Part shown: one piece after another, positions 25,986 through 35,061 of the stretch
How positions within the stretch are numbered: the stretch's first letter is position 1
How the letters are laid out: the number at the start of each line of letters is the position of its first letter
Assembly: GCA_028279555.1 (NCBI GenBank)
Contig: JANQNO010000007.1
Span: 186,001 to 250,000, forward strand
Direction: 5' to 3'
DNA: 64,000 nt
DNA from: Sphingorhabdus sp.
GTDB lineage: Bacteria; Pseudomonadota; Alphaproteobacteria; Sphingomonadales; Sphingomonadaceae
Made by a program: the position numbers and the translations under genes
Notes under the pieces: model-generated
Told to the model about the DNA's origin: nothing
The model's database searches: none
What the model saw: the letters and a program-made list of their open reading frames with translations, nothing else

Positions 25986-27656
25986 TCAATCGGTATTGAT
26001 CAGAATATAGCTGAGCTTGGTCTGGCCGCCAAGCGCGCGCAGAAAGCTACCATATTGCGATTTTGGAATGGTCTGGCAGCCCGCCGACCAGGTGGTGCTG
26101 TTGCCGCCGCGGTGGATCAGCATAGACCGCTGAGCTCCCTTTGGATCGATCATGTCGCCGTCGACCAGCGAGAAATGGCCATCATGATTGACGTCGCGCA
26201 TCGCCACCTGTGTGGAGCGCGCGCGGAAGAATGCACCGCCAAGGAACGTCCCGGCCTGCTTCACATAATGATAAGTGCCCGCGCGCAAGCGCCCTAGATC
26301 GTTGCGGCCATCTCCGTCGATATCGGTGCTCGATCCCTTATGCGCCTTGGCCTGACCCCAGGCATAGATGCCGGCTGGCTCGGTGTTGCCCTTGAAGCGG
26401 CGCAGGCGAACCGCGCCGCCAGGTTCCCGCCAGACCAGAATCATCGCATCGTCATAGCGGCCGTTCAAATGCTTCTTGCTGTTTGTCCGATTGCGCAGCG
26501 CAATCAGCACCTTTTGCCCATTAGTGAAATTATTGAGCGCTTCGAGGTCGCCATATTTTTCGATGAGCAGGCGGACCTCATCATCGGTTAGGGACTTTTG
26601 CGCTTTTTTGAGCAGCGCATCGGCTTCTTTCTCGACCTTCTCTTCGTCTTTCTCTTTGGGCGGCGGTGGAGGCGGCGTGATCGCTTTTGCTGCATTTTCC
26701 GCCGACAGCATGGCCAGTGCATCATTCAGCTCATTGCGGAAGCGCTTTGCCACACCTTCCTGAACGGCCTGCGAATTGCGCGAGAAATGCGCGAGATTAC
26801 CATCCGCATTGCGCCGCCCGCGCTCACCATAAATAGCTACAATCGCATCGCGGTCATAGGCGGCGTCAGAAGGCTTGGTTTCCAGACCCTTGAGCAATTT
26901 CCCGATCATGCTGGAGCCCGGCCCATGCTGCACTGCCGTCGACCAGACCACATCCTGCAAGGCGCGGCTGCGCTCATTCACATCGATGCCTGACAGGTCT
27001 GTGATCTTCTTGACCTGTTTGTCATAGTGGGTGCGCTTGATATAGGCGTGCTGTGCTTCGTGGAAGGCATGCTCCTCGCGTTTGGCGATCGCTTTCCAGA
27101 TGCGCGAGAATTCCGCGCTGCCCTGTTCTGCTCCGCCGAACTCGTCCTTGTATTTCTTGCCCTCGGCATTGAGGAACTGGCGCGGGCGGTCCATTTTCGA
27201 TGCCAGCTGATAGCTACCGTAGGACACCCCGCCATGATCCCCGCGGCCGGTCGAAACAGTTCCGGCACCGCCCGATGACACCTCATATTTCTTCGACAGA
27301 TTGCCGAGCTCTCGGGCCGGGCTGATCGAGGAAGCAGTTGCAGCCGGCGTGCCGGAGGGGATGATCAGCCTCTGGCCGACCGAAATCTTGTTGGCATTGG
27401 CAATCTTGTTGGCCGCCATGATCTGCTGCACGCTGACATTGTAGCGCTTGGCAATCTTGCCGAGCGTGTCCCCGCTCACAATTGTGTAATATATCTCGCT
27501 GATCGGTTTGACCCTGAGCTCTTGGCCCACGGAGATCGCATTGCGATTCTTGATACCGTTAAGCGCGACAATGGAATCGACGCTGACACCGTGATTCTTA
27601 GCGATCTTGCCGAGCGAGTCGCCCGAACGCACCTTGTATGTCTGATAGATTGCCAT
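25986..27656 (-). CDS. Multidomain LysM protein with predicted peptidoglycan-active modules
   Basis: A 556-residue protein with two N-terminal LysM repeats (residues about 5-50, YKVRSGDSLGKIAKNHG, and about 55-100, YTIVSGDTLGKIAKRYN). A region beginning SSGGAGTVSTGRGDHGGVSY resembles chitosanase-like domains appended to some VgrG proteins. A Pro/Lys/Glu linker follows (PPPPPPKEKDEEKVEKE). The C-terminal part has two Ca2+-loop-like segments (DIDGDGRNDLGRL, DVNHDGHFSLVDGD), then IHRGGNSTTWSAGCQT, reminiscent of a transpeptidase Cys motif. No secretion signal is visible. GGAGGGG upstream of 27656 fixes the start. It may be an antibacterial effector or a wall-remodelling enzyme; the domain calls beyond LysM are tentative. 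Confidence 0.78.
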   Translation of the reverse strand: MAIYQTYKVRSGDSLGKIAKNHGVSVDSIVALNGIKNRNAISVGQELRVKPISEIYYTIVSGDTLGKIAKRYNVSVQQIMAANKIANANKISVGQRLIIPSGTPAATASSISPARELGNLSKKYEVSSGGAGTVSTGRGDHGGVSYGSYQLASKMDRPRQFLNAEGKKYKDEFGGAEQGSAEFSRIWKAIAKREEHAFHEAQHAYIKRTHYDKQVKKITDLSGIDVNERSRALQDVVWSTAVQHGPGSSMIGKLLKGLETKPSDAAYDRDAIVAIYGERGRRNADGNLAHFSRNSQAVQEGVAKRFRNELNDALAMLSAENAAKAITPPPPPPKEKDEEKVEKEADALLKKAQKSLTDDEVRLLIEKYGDLEALNNFTNGQKVLIALRNRTNSKKHLNGRYDDAMILVWREPGGAVRLRRFKGNTEPAGIYAWGQAKAHKGSSTDIDGDGRNDLGRLRAGTYHYVKQAGTFLGGAFFRARSTQVAMRDVNHDGHFSLVDGDMIDPKGAQRSMLIHRGGNSTTWSAGCQTIPKSQYGSFLRALGGQTKLSYILINTD

Positions 27657-27821
27657 AAGGCCCCTCCGCTTGCGCCGCAGACGCGGCAAGAAAAGAAGAT
27701 ACGACCTTATTTTTTAGGATTGGCGAATCTTGTAACATGGGGGAAGCCAAAAGACCAGAGCGGGCAAAGGTGCCCAGGCTGTGAGGCGCGGCAATACGCT
27801 CCATATATGCCTTGAGATTCG

Positions 27822-28121
27822 CTATTTCTTCTGCATGGCCACTAGTTCCGTTCCGGTCACAAAACCGTCCTTGTTGCTGTCCACTCGCGAAAAGGCCTTA
27901 TCATAGGCTCCAAGCCGTCGAACCATCCCCGCCCGCCCGACTCCGTCCTTCGCATTCTTGTCGATAAACCTGCGAAACTCGGACTTGGAGAGCTTGCCGT
28001 CATTGTTGCCGTCGGCTTGCTTGAAATTCTCGCGGGCAGCGGCGCGGTCAGCATTTGCATTGGCAAGCGTGGGAGCGGCCACAAAAATAGCAATGAGCAA
28101 CAGGCATTTCGGGGCATCCAT
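27822..28121 (-). CDS. Small secreted EF-hand protein
   Basis: A 99-residue protein with a signal peptide (MDAPKCLLLIAIFVAAP, cleavage near ANA) and two EF-hand loops, DGNNDGKLSKSE (about residues 38-49) and DSNKDGFVTGTE (about 80-91). Each has the expected acidic residues at positions 1, 3, 5 and 12. It should bind calcium in the periplasm. GAGGAGA lies 8 bases before the ATG at 28121. It is the first gene of the strand block containing the LysM and TIR genes, but a 165-base gap separates it from the LysM gene. Confidence 0.83.
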   Translation of the reverse strand: MDAPKCLLLIAIFVAAPTLANANADRAAARENFKQADGNNDGKLSKSEFRRFIDKNAKDGVGRAGMVRRLGAYDKAFSRVDSNKDGFVTGTELVAMQKK

Positions 28122-28418
28122 TCGGCTTCTCCTCGGATCTATCTCATATGGTCTGCAGTTGCAGAAATTTGCGCGCTTCGCGCGCACAGACTTCCGTTAC
28201 ATCCTGATGCAGGAAATGAGAACCGCCTTTCAATATGGCTGGCTCGAAATCCTGCGTGCCCGATATAGGCGGACGCACGGTCAAACGGACATATCTAAAT
28301 CAGCCCTTTGCGTGGTGCATAAATAAGTAGCGTCGCATACTCTGGCAGTCATCTATTGCGACTTTCAGGGTGAGAAGAGTATCAGCACCGAAACGAATGT
28401 CTTGTCAGGAGGGGATGG
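28122..28418. other. Intergenic spacer, no gene seen
   Basis: This 297-base spacer separates the divergent EF-hand and MBL-fold genes and should hold both promoters. I see no RNA gene, repeat or convincing operator. Confidence 0.5.
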
Positions 28419-29489
28419 GTGCTCAAAAAGACTGCTATAGCGCTGGTTTTAGCTCTGGTGGCTTTGATCGCTGGAATCATAGTCTTTCAAAAGCAGGCCG
28501 GAATGGCGCTTTTCGAAAGGGCTATCGAGACCAGAATTGGGAAAGACAACACGGCTTCGCTGGCCGATGGATTGCATATCGGCCTTTGCGGGACGGGTTC
28601 CCCGCTCCCCAATCCAGATCGCGCCGGCCCGTGCAACATCGTCATCGCTGGCGAGCAGATTTTCGTTGTCGACATCGGCGAGGGCGGCGCGCGCAATATG
28701 AGCCTGATGGCCATCCCGATTGCGCGGGTGGACGGGTTGTTTCTGACGCATTTCCACTCCGATCATATCAATGGCTGGGGCCCCTTGATGCTGCTTCACT
28801 GGACGCAGGCGAACGCCACAAAGCCGATGCCGGTCTACGGCCCTAGCGGCGTGGAAGCGATTGTCGAAGGTTTTAACGCAGCATATACAACCGACGACAG
28901 CTACCGCATGGCGCATCACGGAGAAAAAATCGTGCCATCGACCGGCGGCGGCGGAGAAGCACGATCATTCGAGATGGCAGGCGATGCGGTGATCATATTC
29001 GAGAAGGACGGCCTGAAAGTCACGGCGTTCAGGGTGGGCCACCATCCGGTAGAACCCGCAGTCGGCTACCGATTCGACTACAAGGGGCGGGCGGCTTGTA
29101 TCAGCGGCGACACTGCCAAGTCGGCAAATCTCGAGCGCGTCTGCAAAGGGGTTGACGTGCTGGTCCATGACGCGCTGGCATCGCATATGGTTGCAAAAAT
29201 GACTGCCGCGCTGGAGGCAACCGGCCAATCCAATACAGCGCAGATCACCCGCGATATCCTGGACTATCATGCCACTCCTGCAGAAGCGGCAGAGTCGGCA
29301 AAAGCTGCTGGAGCGAGCATGCTGGTGCTCAGCCATCTGGTGCCGCCGCTGCCTTCGTCATTCTTCTACCCGGCATTTCTGGACGATGCGCCGGACAAAT
29401 TCGACGGCCCGATCATTGTCGGCGAAGATGGCATGCTGTTCAGTCTTCCAGCGGGGTCGAAGGCAATCGAGCAAAACAAGCTCATGTAA
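28419..29489 (+). CDS. Membrane-anchored MBL-fold metallo-hydrolase
   Basis: A 356-residue protein whose N-terminus (MLKKTAIALVLALVALIAG) is a signal anchor. The metallo-beta-lactamase fold follows, with the metal motif THFHSDH (His111, His113, Asp115, His116), YGPSGVEAIVEGF, YRFDYKGRAACISGDT and VLSHLVPP. The pattern resembles the RNase Z/arylsulfatase-like branch, but membrane anchoring argues for a periplasmic ester or sulfate substrate. A GTG start at 28419 has AGGAGGGG just upstream. A GST remnant follows after 13 bases and may once have been co-transcribed. Confidence 0.9.
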   Translation: MLKKTAIALVLALVALIAGIIVFQKQAGMALFERAIETRIGKDNTASLADGLHIGLCGTGSPLPNPDRAGPCNIVIAGEQIFVVDIGEGGARNMSLMAIPIARVDGLFLTHFHSDHINGWGPLMLLHWTQANATKPMPVYGPSGVEAIVEGFNAAYTTDDSYRMAHHGEKIVPSTGGGGEARSFEMAGDAVIIFEKDGLKVTAFRVGHHPVEPAVGYRFDYKGRAACISGDTAKSANLERVCKGVDVLVHDALASHMVAKMTAALEATGQSNTAQITRDILDYHATPAEAAESAKAAGASMLVLSHLVPPLPSSFFYPAFLDDAPDKFDGPIIVGEDGMLFSLPAGSKAIEQNKLM

Positions 29490-29502
29490 GGAGAATGCAC
29501 CG

Positions 29503-29710
29503 GTGTATGTGATCAATGGAGCGATGGCTTCTCCCTATTCGATGAAGATGCGGGCGCTATTTCGCTACCGGCGCATCGCTCATATCTGGAATCATGGCGC
29601 TGCAGCGCAGGCCGCGCAAAGCGAGGTAAAAGCTCCGGTTATTCCCGTGATCCAGTATCCCGATGGCAGCTTCCACAATGATTCGACGCCGGTTGCAAGC
29701 AAAATGGCCC
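29503..29710 (+). pseudogene. Truncated glutathione S-transferase gene
   Basis: The frame opens with a GTG behind TAAGGAG. It reads like the thioredoxin-like N-terminal domain of a GST (YVINGAMASPYSMKMRALFR, then APVIPVIQYPDGSFHNDSTPV). Just after this substrate-binding segment GST similarity stops. The frame runs on to 29898 with unrelated low-quality sequence, and the whole helical C-terminal domain is absent. A deletion of the 3' part of a former GST gene is the simplest reading. The end coordinate is approximate. Confidence 0.75.
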
Positions 29711-29953
29711 GGCTGCGCTCCCTGCGCCCATCGGGGAGACGCTCCCCTCTTTTGGTGGCCATTTCTACTACTGTACCTCGCTTTGTCATATTTCTACCGG
29801 TCGCGCTTGGTTCCAATCATGGCACCTACTCTGCCGAAGTAGCGCCCCTGGGCGGCGCGGCGACTGACCCCAATGTGGCCCCTCTGCGAAAGGAGTAGTC
29901 GGCCTAGCGGTTAATTCTTGCCCGTTGCGGCAGGATTTTGTAGCGCAAAGCTG

Positions 29954-30646
29954 ATGAATGACTGTTCGACTTGTGTTGTCAGAAATCGCGCGATTTGCGC
30001 AAGCCTCGATTCCAATGAAATCGAAGCGCTTGGCCGGCTTGGACGGCAGCAGAAAGTGAGCGCCGGCCAGTCGCTGATCTGGGAAGGCGGTGAAGCCCTT
30101 GTGGTGGCCAATATCATTGACGGGGTGTTCAAGCTTTCTGTCAATGGCGCGGACGGCAAAGAGCAGATCGTAGGCGTGGCCTTCCCTTCCGATTTTATCG
30201 GTCGACCCTTCGGCGAGGAAAGTCCCTATGGTGTGACTGCTCTGACAGCCGGCGAAGTCTGTATGTTTACCCGCAGGGATTTCGACAATTTCGCTCATCA
30301 GCATCCGGAGCTCGAGCACAAGCTCCTGCACCGCACGCTGGACGAACTCGATAATGCTCGCAAATGGATGCAGCTGCTGGGCCGCAAAAATGCCGAAGAA
30401 AAGCTGGCGACTTTTTTGCTCGTGATGTCGAAGCGCCTGGCCGGACAGGCGTGCAATCCAGCGGATCTTTCCGGCGGTTTCACATTGCCTTTCGGGCGTC
30501 AGCAGATTGCCGATATTCTGGGGCTGACGATTGAAACCGTCAGCCGCCAGCTTACCAGGATGAAAGATCTCGGTCTGATCGACGTGCCATCGCGCCGCGA
30601 TATTGTCCTGCGCGACAAAGAGGCGCTTGAGGATCTCGCTGCCTAA
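29954..30646 (+). CDS. fnrL: Oxygen-sensing Crp/Fnr regulator, FnrL type
   Basis: A 230-residue FNR-type activator. Cys4, Cys7 and Cys15 (CSTC and AIC) plus Cys103 (GEVCMF) form the four-cysteine set that holds an oxygen-labile 4Fe-4S cluster. The sensor barrel is followed by the winged helix LPFGRQQIADILGLTIETVS, in which E..SR is the FNR-type DNA-reading helix. It should bind TTGAT-N4-ATCAA, and a perfect copy lies 780 bases downstream in front of ccoN. I chose the ATG at 29954; a TTG at 29918 would add 12 residues before the cysteines. Its last bases overlap the convergent ompW end. Confidence 0.93.
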   Translation: MNDCSTCVVRNRAICASLDSNEIEALGRLGRQQKVSAGQSLIWEGGEALVVANIIDGVFKLSVNGADGKEQIVGVAFPSDFIGRPFGEESPYGVTALTAGEVCMFTRRDFDNFAHQHPELEHKLLHRTLDELDNARKWMQLLGRKNAEEKLATFLLVMSKRLAGQACNPADLSGGFTLPFGRQQIADILGLTIETVSRQLTRMKDLGLIDVPSRRDIVLRDKEALEDLAA

Positions 30647-31317
30647 AAGCGATAGCTGACGCCAGCGCTGATTACCCAGGGATCGATTTTATGCCGCGTG
30701 CGCAGAACTTCTGTGCCGCCGGCGTCGAACCAGCGCGCAGTCGTGCGCAGGAAATAGCGCTTGGCATCGACGGACAGTCCGAAACCATCTTCGCCCAGAG
30801 GCAGATCGAACCCGGCCTGTACAGCTAAACCGAACTTGTCGTTCAGCTGCTGCCGCGTGGCACCCAGTGCAGCGGTTGTTGCGCCTGGTTGCTCGTCGAT
30901 AAACACGAAATAGGTTGGCCCCGCACCGATATAGGGCTTGAAGCCACTCTCGGTATTAAGATGGAATTTGGCGGTCAGCGTTGCCGGAAGAATTTTGGCA
31001 TTTGAAACAGCCTCTGCGCCCGCAAGCGCAGCGCGTCCGTCGACGTCATGTTGCGTCAGACAGCAAATTGTCTCCAGGCTGAAATTGTCGCTGACGAAAT
31101 ATTCAAGGGCGATGGTGGGAACATAGTTGTCATTCGCTGCTGTCTGGGAACCGGCTGGCAGGCCGACTGCATTATTTTGCAGTTCGGTAATCTCTCCATC
31201 CGGCAAGACAGCCGTACCCAGCAGCTTTACTTGGACATCTCCGGCTTCGGCACGCGCCGCCTGCGGTGTGACCGCCATCGTAGTTGCGGCCAGAGCAGCC
31301 AAAATCGTGGGTTTCAT
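30643..31317 (-). CDS. ompW: OmpW-family outer membrane protein
   Basis: A 224-residue beta-barrel protein with a signal peptide (cleavage near ARA-EAG, about residue 24), the OmpW pattern TIALEYFVSDNFSLETICCL, LNTESGFKPYIGAGPTYFVF and a terminal aromatic residue (AGVSYRF). OmpW forms a narrow 8-stranded channel for small hydrophobic compounds and in enterobacteria is under FNR control. Here the divergent FNR box lies 115 bases upstream, so similar control is possible. The start has AGGAGTT. Confidence 0.92.
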   Translation of the reverse strand: MKPTILAALAATTMAVTPQAARAEAGDVQVKLLGTAVLPDGEITELQNNAVGLPAGSQTAANDNYVPTIALEYFVSDNFSLETICCLTQHDVDGRAALAGAEAVSNAKILPATLTAKFHLNTESGFKPYIGAGPTYFVFIDEQPGATTAALGATRQQLNDKFGLAVQAGFDLPLGEDGFGLSVDAKRYFLRTTARWFDAGGTEVLRTRHKIDPWVISAGVSYRF

Positions 31318-31403
31318 ATCTTTAACTCCTGTTCAAGGCCAGACCATCAGCCCGGCCATCTGTCATGCTCGCATCTTTGTCGCCATCGATCAGCAAGTCC
31401 GCA

Positions 31404-31439
31404 TTGATGCGGCGCAATAAATTTGTTGATCCATATCAA
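31404..31439 (+). promoter_or_regulatory. FNR box before ccoN, with a weaker upstream half-match
   Basis: TTGATCCATATCAA at 31426-31439 is a perfect TTGAT-N4-ATCAA FNR site. TTGAT with a degenerate second half (CGCAA) lies just upstream at 31404-31417. A -10-like TAGGGT occurs at 31462-31467, which would put the start near 31474 and the box centre at about -41.5, the usual position for direct activation. The ccoN ATG follows at 31517. Confidence 0.88.
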
Positions 31440-31516
31440 TGTTGGCCCTGCACGCCTGCCCTAGGGTTCTACCATCCAATTGGCATTCCCATGCCTGGAT
31501 AAGGGAAGGTAGAATT

Positions 31517-33178
31517 ATGGACAGACTGGTTTTCAGGGCCGGTGGATGGCTCCTGCTTGGATTGTTGGCGCTTCTCGCGGCGGCGGCGGCTGCAGATAGC
31601 GGATTTGCTATCCATATGGTGATCGCAGCTTTGGCTTGCATGATTGCCGTTTGGGTGACCGCAAGCAAGGCTGACTATGGCGCAATGGCGCGCGGGATAC
31701 TGAAAACGCCAGCAGATGAAAGCCGGTATGATGACGATCCCATACGCTGGGGCGTCATAGCAACGGTTTTCTGGGGTATGGCCGGATTTCTGGCAGGCCT
31801 CTTTATTGCGCTTCAGCTGGTGTTCCCCGTGCTCAACCTCAATCTTGAATATACCACCTTTGGACGGCTTAGGCCGTTGCACACTTCGGCTGTGATTTTT
31901 GCATTCGGCGGAAATGCCTTGATTGCGACCAGCTTCTACATTGTGCAGCGCACCTGCCGGGCGAGGTTGGCCTTCCCTGGCCTCGCCCGGTTCGTATTCT
32001 GGGGCTATCAGCTTTTCATCGTGCTGGCCGCGACCGGCTATCTCTTGGGCATAACCGGAGGCAAGGAATATGCCGAACCGGAATGGTATGTCGATCTGTG
32101 GCTTACCATCGTGTGGGTCGCCTATCTGGCAGTATTTGTTGGCACCATCGTGAAGCGGAAAGAGCCGCACATCTATGTCGCCAACTGGTTCTTCCTGAGC
32201 TTCATCATCACCATCGCGATGCTGCATATCGTGAATAATCTCGCCGTGCCGGCAAGCTTTCTGGGTTCTAAAAGCTACTCTGCATTTGCCGGGGTCCAGG
32301 ATGCCCTGACACAATGGTGGTATGGCCATAATGCGGTCGGATTCTTCCTGACGGCCGGCTTCCTCGCGATGATGTATTATTTCGTGCCGAAACAGGCCGA
32401 ACGGCCCGTCTACAGCTATCGGCTCTCAATCATTCACTTCTGGTCGCTGATCTTCCTCTATATCTGGGCCGGTCCGCACCATCTGCATTACACCGCGCTG
32501 CCCGACTGGGCGCAAACGCTGGGCATGGTTTTCTCGGTCATGCTGTGGATGCCCAGCTGGGGCGGCATGATCAACGGTCTGATGACGCTGAATGGCGCGT
32601 GGGACAAAATCAGGACCGATCCGATCATCCGGATGATGGTCCTGTCGCTGGCCTTTTACGGTATGAGCACTTTCGAAGGCCCGATGATGTCGATCAAGGC
32701 CGTGAACAGCCTCTCGCACTATACCGACTGGACTATTGGCCATGTCCATTCCGGCGCTTTGGGCTGGAACGGCATGATCACTTTTGCCGCACTTTACTAT
32801 CTAGTGCCACGCCTGTGGGGTCGCAAGCGCCTCTACAGCCTGCGCATGGTCAACTGGCACTTCTGGTTCGCGACGCTGGGCATCGTATTTTATGCAGCCT
32901 CGATGTGGGTTGCTGGCATTACCCAGGGGCTGATGTGGCGCGAGTATGGCACCGATGGCTATCTGGTGAACAGCTTCGTCGATACCGTTGTGGCCCTGCA
33001 GCCGATGTATCTGGTCAGGGCCTTGGGCGGCGCACTGTATCTCGCTGGCGCGGTCATTATGGTCATCAACATCTGGAAGACCATCGCCGGCAGCCCTCTG
33101 CGCGAAGAAAAGCCGATGACAGAAACGCCGCACAATGAAGAAGCAGACCGGCCCATCGTTGCCGTGCCTGCCGAATAA
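31517..33178 (+). CDS. ccoN: cbb3-type cytochrome c oxidase subunit I
   Basis: The catalytic subunit reduces oxygen at a heme b3-CuB centre with high affinity and pumps protons. The 553-residue chain has about 12 to 14 membrane spans and ordered His ligands, including [36 protein letters not shown] and [15 protein letters not shown] (the HH pair for CuB). The start at 31517 has GGAAGGT upstream; the frame opens earlier but inside the FNR box. It is the first gene of the ccoNOQP-GHIS operon. Confidence 0.98.
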   Translation: MDRLVFRAGGWLLLGLLALLAAAAAADSGFAIHMVIAALACMIAVWVTASKADYGAMARGILKTPADESRYDDDPIRWGVIATVFWGMAGFLAGLFIALQLVFPVLNLNLEYTTFGRLRPLHTSAVIFAFGGNALIATSFYIVQRTCRARLAFPGLARFVFWGYQLFIVLAATGYLLGITGGKEYAEPEWYVDLWLTIVWVAYLAVFVGTIVKRKEPHIYVANWFFLSFIITIAMLHIVNNLAVPASFLGSKSYSAFAGVQDALTQWWYGHNAVGFFLTAGFLAMMYYFVPKQAERPVYSYRLSIIHFWSLIFLYIWAGPHHLHYTALPDWAQTLGMVFSVMLWMPSWGGMINGLMTLNGAWDKIRTDPIIRMMVLSLAFYGMSTFEGPMMSIKAVNSLSHYTDWTIGHVHSGALGWNGMITFAALYYLVPRLWGRKRLYSLRMVNWHFWFATLGIVFYAASMWVAGITQGLMWREYGTDGYLVNSFVDTVVALQPMYLVRALGGALYLAGAVIMVINIWKTIAGSPLREEKPMTETPHNEEADRPIVAVPAE

Positions 33179-33186
33179 GGAGCAAT

Positions 33187-33978
33187 ATGATGGGAGATCC
33201 AAACAACATTTCCCCGGCTGGCGAAGGCAGATTCAGCCACAAAAAGCTGGAACGCAATGTCTCGCTGCTTGGCTTTTTCGCGTTAATCGCTGTCGCCATT
33301 GGCGGTATTGTCGAGATTGCTCCGCTTTTCTGGATCAAATCGACGGTCGAAAAGGTCGACGGGATGCGGCCCTACACGCCGCTGGAGCTGGCCGGACGCA
33401 ACATCTATATGCGCGAGGGCTGCTACACCTGCCACAGTCAGATGATCCGCCCTTTTCGCGACGAGGTCGAACGCTACGGCCATTATAGCCTCGCTGCAGA
33501 AAGTATGTATGACCACCCTTTCCAATGGGGGTCGAAGAGAACCGGCCCCGATCTGGCGCGTGTCGGCGGCCGCTATTCGGATGAATGGCATGTCCAGCAT
33601 CTCGTCGATCCGCAGTCGGTCGTGCCGGAATCGATCATGCCGCCCTATGCCTTCCTCGCCGAGCGCGATTTGAAGGCAGGCGATATGAAGAATGATCTCA
33701 CGGCGCTGTCGCGCGTCGGCGTTCCTTACACAAAAGAAGCAATCGCCGCCGCAAATGATGATCTGCAAGCGCAGGCCGACCCCAGCATCGATGGATCAGA
33801 GGTCGCTGCGCGCTATCCCAAGGCGCAGATTCGCGACTTCGACGGCAATCCGAACCGGTTGACCGAGATGGATGCGCTGGTTGCCTATCTGCAGATGCTC
33901 GGCACGCTGGTCGATGTCGACAAGGCGCAACCGCAGCAGGTAGCCGCAAGCGCGGATTCGGCAAAGGGAGACAAGTGA
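33187..33978 (+). CDS. ccoO: cbb3-type oxidase subunit II, monoheme cytochrome c
   Basis: A 263-residue protein with one N-terminal membrane span (residues about 27-48), then the heme c motif CYTCH (Cys79, Cys82, His83) inside the family signature [20 protein letters not shown]. The distal Met is likely in [11 protein letters not shown]. It passes electrons from CcoP toward CcoN. AAGGAG precedes the ATG 8 bases after ccoN, and its stop overlaps ccoQ by one base. Confidence 0.97.
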   Translation: MMGDPNNISPAGEGRFSHKKLERNVSLLGFFALIAVAIGGIVEIAPLFWIKSTVEKVDGMRPYTPLELAGRNIYMREGCYTCHSQMIRPFRDEVERYGHYSLAAESMYDHPFQWGSKRTGPDLARVGGRYSDEWHVQHLVDPQSVVPESIMPPYAFLAERDLKAGDMKNDLTALSRVGVPYTKEAIAAANDDLQAQADPSIDGSEVAARYPKAQIRDFDGNPNRLTEMDALVAYLQMLGTLVDVDKAQPQQVAASADSAKGDK

Positions 33979-34136
33979 TGGATTATGACAGCCTTCGCCA
34001 TTTCGCCGACAGCTGGGGCCTGCTGGGCATGGTGATCCTGTTTCTCGGTCTCGTCGGCTGGACCTTCCGCAAGGGCGCTGCCCGCCATCATGACCAGGCG
34101 GCCAACATGATTTTCAAGGATAATGAAGATGAGTGA
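33978..34136 (+). CDS. ccoQ: cbb3-type oxidase subunit CcoQ
   Basis: A 52-residue single-span protein ([20 protein letters not shown] start, then FLGLVGWTFRKGAARHHDQA). CcoQ stabilises the oxidase core in other bacteria. Its position between ccoO and ccoP, its size and the closing basic/acidic tail support the call. It overlaps ccoO (TGATG) and ccoP. Confidence 0.92.
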   Translation: MDYDSLRHFADSWGLLGMVILFLGLVGWTFRKGAARHHDQAANMIFKDNEDE

Positions 34137-35061
34137 AGACAAGCGGATCGACGAACCCACCGGCACCGATTTTGTCGGTCATGAATGGGACGGCATCGAG
34201 GAGCTGAACACGCCGCTGCCGCGATGGTGGCTCTGGACCTTCTACCTCACTGTCATCTGGAGCCTCGTCTATGTCGTGCTCTATCCGGCCTGGCCGCTGA
34301 TCAGCGGCGCTACCGCAGGAACGCTTGGCTGGACCAGCAGAGGCCAGCTCGAATCCGAGATGCAGGCGGCGCAGCAACAGCGCGCACCGATTCTGGCAGC
34401 GCTTGCGCAAACACCGCTTGAAGATCTGCCCGCCAATCGGCAGCTTATGGCAACCGCTATCGAGGGCGGGAAAGCGGCGTTCAAGGTGCATTGCGTCCAA
34501 TGCCATGGCTCGGGCGCTGACGGCATCAGGCCCGGTAGCGGCTATCCCAACCTCAATGACGACGACTGGCTGTGGGGCGGCAGCATGAGCGAAATCCAAT
34601 ATACGCTGGAGCATGGCATCCGCAGCCCCGATCACGAGGATACACGCTTTTCGCAGATGCCGGCCTTTGGCGAAATTCTCTCGGCAAGCGAGATCGATGC
34701 CGTGACCTCCCACACACTCAATCTTGCCGGAGAGGGCCCGGCAAATGCCACCGGCGCGCAGCTCTATGAACAAAATTGCACAATCTGCCATGGTACGACA
34801 GGCCAGGGTGACCGTAGCCAGGGCGCGCCAAACCTGACCGATGCGATATGGCTCTTTGGCGGCAGCCGCGATGACATCCGCACGACCATTGTCAACAGCC
34901 GGCAGGGCGTAATGCCGCGCTGGAACGACAAGCTCGATCCGGTGACGATCAAGATGCTGACGGCCTATGTCTGGTCGCTGGGCGGCGGCGAACAGTCCGC
35001 CAGACCGGATGCCACACAGGCTGCAACGGATGGCGGCAGCAGCGATGCCGGATCTGAGTGA
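34129..35061 (+). CDS. ccoP: cbb3-type oxidase subunit III, diheme cytochrome c
   Basis: A 310-residue protein with an N-terminal cytoplasmic segment typical of CcoP (FVGHEWDGIEELNTPLPRWW), a span at about residues 33-55, and two heme c domains with CVQCH and CTICH. Distal Met ligands lie in SQMPAFGE and GVMPRWND. It receives electrons from soluble cytochrome c. The ATG at 34129 is preferred to 34123 because AAGGA lies 8 bases upstream rather than 2. It overlaps ccoG by 17 bases. Confidence 0.96.
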   Translation: MSEDKRIDEPTGTDFVGHEWDGIEELNTPLPRWWLWTFYLTVIWSLVYVVLYPAWPLISGATAGTLGWTSRGQLESEMQAAQQQRAPILAALAQTPLEDLPANRQLMATAIEGGKAAFKVHCVQCHGSGADGIRPGSGYPNLNDDDWLWGGSMSEIQYTLEHGIRSPDHEDTRFSQMPAFGEILSASEIDAVTSHTLNLAGEGPANATGAQLYEQNCTICHGTTGQGDRSQGAPNLTDAIWLFGGSRDDIRTTIVNSRQGVMPRWNDKLDPVTIKMLTAYVWSLGGGEQSARPDATQAATDGGSSDAGSE

